This document shows positions 5,143 through 6,675 of a stretch of DNA of 6,675 bases, piece by piece (the first letter of the stretch is position 1; the number at the start of each line of letters is the position of its first letter). Source of the stretch: DASQWP01 sp050697555. GTDB lineage: Bacteria > Actinomycetota > Thermoleophilia > Gaiellales > Gaiellaceae. The DNA lies in assembly GCA_050697555.1 (NCBI GenBank), contig JBOHAD010000105.1, forward strand, positions 1 to 6,675, read 5' to 3'. The notes under the pieces were generated by a model. The model searched no databases and had not been told where the DNA came from. It saw only the letters and a program-made list of their open reading frames with translations. A program made the translations under genes and the position numbers.

Positions 5143-6342
5143 TCAGCGCGAGGCGAGCCGGTAGATCGTCCCCTCCAGGGAGACGAGTAGCAGCTCGCCC
5201 CGGCCGTCCTCTCCGAATGAGCTGAGACCCGCCACCTCGAAGGGGTGTCGCCGCTGCGACCTCACCTCACCGTCGCGGAAGACGAAGCTCCAGACGATGC
5301 CGGAGCAGTAGTCGCCGTAGAAGTAGCGTCCCCGAGCGGAGGCGACCTCCTCGCCGCGGTAGACGTGGCCGCCAGTCACCGAGCAGCCGAACGAGTGGTC
5401 GTACTCGAGGATCGGGCCCACGAGGCGCCCCGCCGGATTGGGCTCCTTCTCCTCGTAGACGTGAGTACCCTCGTAGAGGTCCCAGCCGAAGTTGACGAGG
5501 CGGCGCGAGCCGGCGGGCAGGCGGTCGATCTCCTCCCACTCCCCCTGGCCGACGTCGGCGATGAAGAGGTCGCCCGTCTCCTGGTCGAAGCTGAAGCGCC
5601 AGGGGTTGCGGAGCCCGTACGCCGCGATCTCCCACTCGGCGCCGCGGCGGTCGACGTCGAGCCGGAGGAGCTTGCCGAGCCGGGAGCCCAGATCCTGGGC
5701 GCGGTTCTCCGGGTCGCCGCCGGAGCCGCCGTCGCCCATCCCGACGTAGAGGAGGCCGTCGGGGCCGAAAGCGAGCTGGCCGCCGTTGTGGTTCACGTAG
5801 GGCTGCTCGACGAAGAGAAGCTCGCGCACCCTCCGGGGCGCCGATCCTCGCCGCGCCCGGTAATCGACGACCCGCGTGTCGCCGCCCAGGTCCGTGTAGT
5901 TCACGTAGAAGCGGCGGTTGCGCTCGTACTCGGGGTGGAAGGCGACGGAGAGGAGTCCCTGCTCGCCCCCGCTCACCACCTCGGCGGCGATGTCGAGGAA
6001 GGGGCCGGGCAGCAGCCGACCGCCTTCGAGGACACGGATGCGTCCCGCCTGCTCGACGACGTAGAGCCGCTCGGGCTCGCCGGGCGCGGCGGCGACGTGC
6101 GTCGGCGCGTCGAGGCCCGAGACGACCTCGACGAGGCGGAGGCCTCTCCCGCTTCCGAACGTCGGCTCGGCCGGCGCCTCCTCCGTTGTCGTCTCCCCGG
6201 TGGCCGTCTCGTCCGTCGTCTCGGGCTCGCTCTCGGCGGGCGGTTGGGCGGCGGTGGTCGTTCGCGCCGCCTCCTCGTCGCCGGCGCAGCCCGCGACGGC
6301 GAGAAGGAGCGCGAGGAACACGAGCAGACCCCGGATGCGCAT
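5143..6342 (-). CDS. PQQ-dependent sugar (glucose/sorbosone-type) dehydrogenase lipoprotein
   Basis: A 399-residue exported lipoprotein of the soluble glucose/sorbosone dehydrogenase six-bladed beta-propeller family. The signal peptide ends in the lipobox VAGC (Cys19). Residues about 20-63 are a Thr/Glu/Pro/Ala-rich linker. The propeller covers about 67-399, with GLDAPTHVA (76-84), GEQGLLSVAFHP (126-137), NHNGGQLAFGPDGLLYVGMG (184-203), GLRNPWRFSFD (243-253), FIADVGQGEWEEID (260-273) and NFGWDLYEG (284-292). In the characterised family the His of NH..G is the catalytic base and the Arg-Asn pair contacts PQQ; His185 and Arg245-Asn246 are the matching residues here. It would oxidise an aldose or related sugar outside the cell, but no PQQ synthesis gene is present in the window and many relatives have unknown substrates. 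Start ATG 6342 gives a proper signal peptide. The sigma gene follows 39 bp downstream. Confidence 0.92.
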   Translation of the reverse strand: MRIRGLLVFLALLLAVAGCAGDEEAARTTTAAQPPAESEPETTDETATGETTTEEAPAEPTFGSGRGLRLVEVVSGLDAPTHVAAAPGEPERLYVVEQAGRIRVLEGGRLLPGPFLDIAAEVVSGGEQGLLSVAFHPEYERNRRFYVNYTDLGGDTRVVDYRARRGSAPRRVRELLFVEQPYVNHNGGQLAFGPDGLLYVGMGDGGSGGDPENRAQDLGSRLGKLLRLDVDRRGAEWEIAAYGLRNPWRFSFDQETGDLFIADVGQGEWEEIDRLPAGSRRLVNFGWDLYEGTHVYEEKEPNPAGRLVGPILEYDHSFGCSVTGGHVYRGEEVASARGRYFYGDYCSGIVWSFVFRDGEVRSQRRHPFEVAGLSSFGEDGRGELLLVSLEGTIYRLASR

Positions 6343-6349
6343 TCGGCTC

Positions 6350-6355
6350 AGGTTA
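6350..6355 (-). promoter_or_regulatory. Possible -10 element of the dehydrogenase gene
   Basis: TAACCT on the minus strand (6355-6350), of the actinobacterial TANNNT type, lies 7 bases before ATG 6342, the same spacing as TATACC before the sigma gene. No Shine-Dalgarno is present, so a leaderless transcript is possible. No good -35 is seen: the expected place falls in the terminator hairpin. Confidence 0.33.
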
Positions 6356-6364
6356 AGGACTACG

Positions 6365-6398
6365 CCTCCGGGCGCGGGTCGGTTCCCGCACCCGGAGG
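6365..6398 (-). terminator. Strong terminator-like hairpin downstream of the protease gene
   Basis: CCTCCGGG (6365-6372) pairs perfectly with CCCGGAGG (6391-6398), and GCGGG (6374-6378) with CCCGC (6385-6389), separated by one C/A mismatch and closed by a six-base loop: a 13-pair stem. It begins 14 bases after the protease stop on the minus strand and precedes the dehydrogenase gene. Only a weak T-containing stretch (GTAGTCCTT) follows, as is common for high-GC actinobacterial terminators. Being symmetric, it could also stop transcription from the other strand. Confidence 0.72.
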
Positions 6399-6412
6399 AG
6401 TCGCCCGACGTG

Positions 6413-6675
6413 CTAGAGCACCTGCTCGGCGACCTCGACGCGCAGGAGCGAGCGCACGTTCTCGATCTGATTGGCGATCGTCGCCACCGACGAGCCCGCG
6501 AAGAGGAGCCCGACGGCGACCTCGTCCAGCGTCGTGATCAGCGAGCCGGAGTCGCCGCCCGCGGACATGTTCGTGAGGATGATCTGGTCGCGGAAGCGGC
6601 CCACCCGCCCGCCGCCGAAGCCGACGTCGACGGTCGCGTTGATGGCCGTGATCCGCCCGACCGTGTAGTTCGTCG
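6413..6675 (-). CDS. Trypsin-like serine protease, C-terminal part (5' end beyond window)
   Basis: The last 86 or so residues of a larger protein whose start lies beyond the right edge. Reading in from the edge: TNYTVGRITAINATVDVGFG, then GRFRDQIILTNMSAGGDSGS with the GDSG nucleophile-serine motif of chymotrypsin-fold (S1-like) proteases, then LDEVAVGLLFAGSSVATIAN and a short terminal helix IENVRSLLRVEV. The TVGRITAI / GDSGSLI / VGLLFAGSS arrangement resembles a bacterial trypsin-like family related to plant NAL1 proteins, recalled from memory. The catalytic His and Asp would be upstream and cannot be seen. An apparent GTG start at 6604 is only an internal codon, since the homologous sequence continues upstream without a stop. 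A strong hairpin terminator follows the TAG. Confidence 0.82.
   Translation of the reverse strand, partial: TNYTVGRITAINATVDVGFGGGRVGRFRDQIILTNMSAGGDSGSLITTLDEVAVGLLFAGSSVATIANQIENVRSLLRVEVAEQVL

Noticed and set aside
5245..6537. 430-residue plus-strand open frame
   Set aside because: It is antisense to the PQQ-type dehydrogenase, whose motifs are unmistakable. The plus-strand product is V/A/E/R-rich with no recognisable domain.
1..6675. RNA genes, CRISPR array, insertion sequence, phage or toxin-antitoxin island
   Set aside because: I saw no tRNA-like cloverleaf, spaced direct repeats, transposase or integrase motif, or terminal inverted repeats. Composition is uniform apart from short AT-rich promoter patches.

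Overview
This is a GC-rich (roughly 70%) chromosomal window. Coding strand has been assigned from conserved protein motifs and hydrophobicity, because long antisense reading frames are common at this composition. The gene families, the scarcity of good Shine-Dalgarno sites and the possible leaderless starts suggest an actinobacterium, perhaps of the Thermoleophilia (Gaiellales/Solirubrobacterales). That placement is an inference from remembered family resemblances, not a demonstrated one.

Left part (1-2422). A short-chain dehydrogenase/reductase on the minus strand runs off the left edge and is broken by an apparent one-base loss in a G/C run at 232-236. It is divergent, with only 12 bp between start codons, from an orphan polytopic membrane 'sensor' domain (787-1326). 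Directly behind that lies a small acidic coiled-coil lipoprotein (1336-1767). Next, on the minus strand, is a two-helix membrane protein (about 2228-1764). Its N-terminus can be read through only if single bases are restored in two G/C runs, and its C-terminus is uncertain. A 37-residue single-helix membrane protein (2422-2309), easily missed by gene callers, precedes it.

Middle (2423-3794). A 59-bp divergent intergenic region carries a perfect 6-bp inverted repeat overlapping a sigma70-like promoter. It leads into a LysR-family regulator (2482-3429), followed 41 bp later by a small membrane-anchored protein ending in one LysM domain (3471-3794). The LysM gene meets the next operon tail to tail with a 4-bp stop-codon overlap.

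Right part (3791-6675), all minus strand. From upstream to downstream: the C-terminal end of a trypsin-like serine protease with GDSGS (6675-6413), a strong terminator-like hairpin (6365-6398), a lipoprotein PQQ-type sugar dehydrogenase (6342-5143), then an ECF sigma factor (5103-4546) translationally coupled by ATGA to a membrane protein with the layout of an anti-sigma factor (4549-3791). The last pair probably forms a cell-envelope stress-signalling unit.

I see no RNA gene, CRISPR array, insertion sequence or phage gene, and nothing that amounts to a clearly new system. The most useful observations are the cluster of apparent one-base deletions at G/C runs, the unannotated 37-residue membrane protein beside the LysR operator, two unexplained dyads, and the sigma factor with a partner that lacks the zinc-binding anti-sigma motif.
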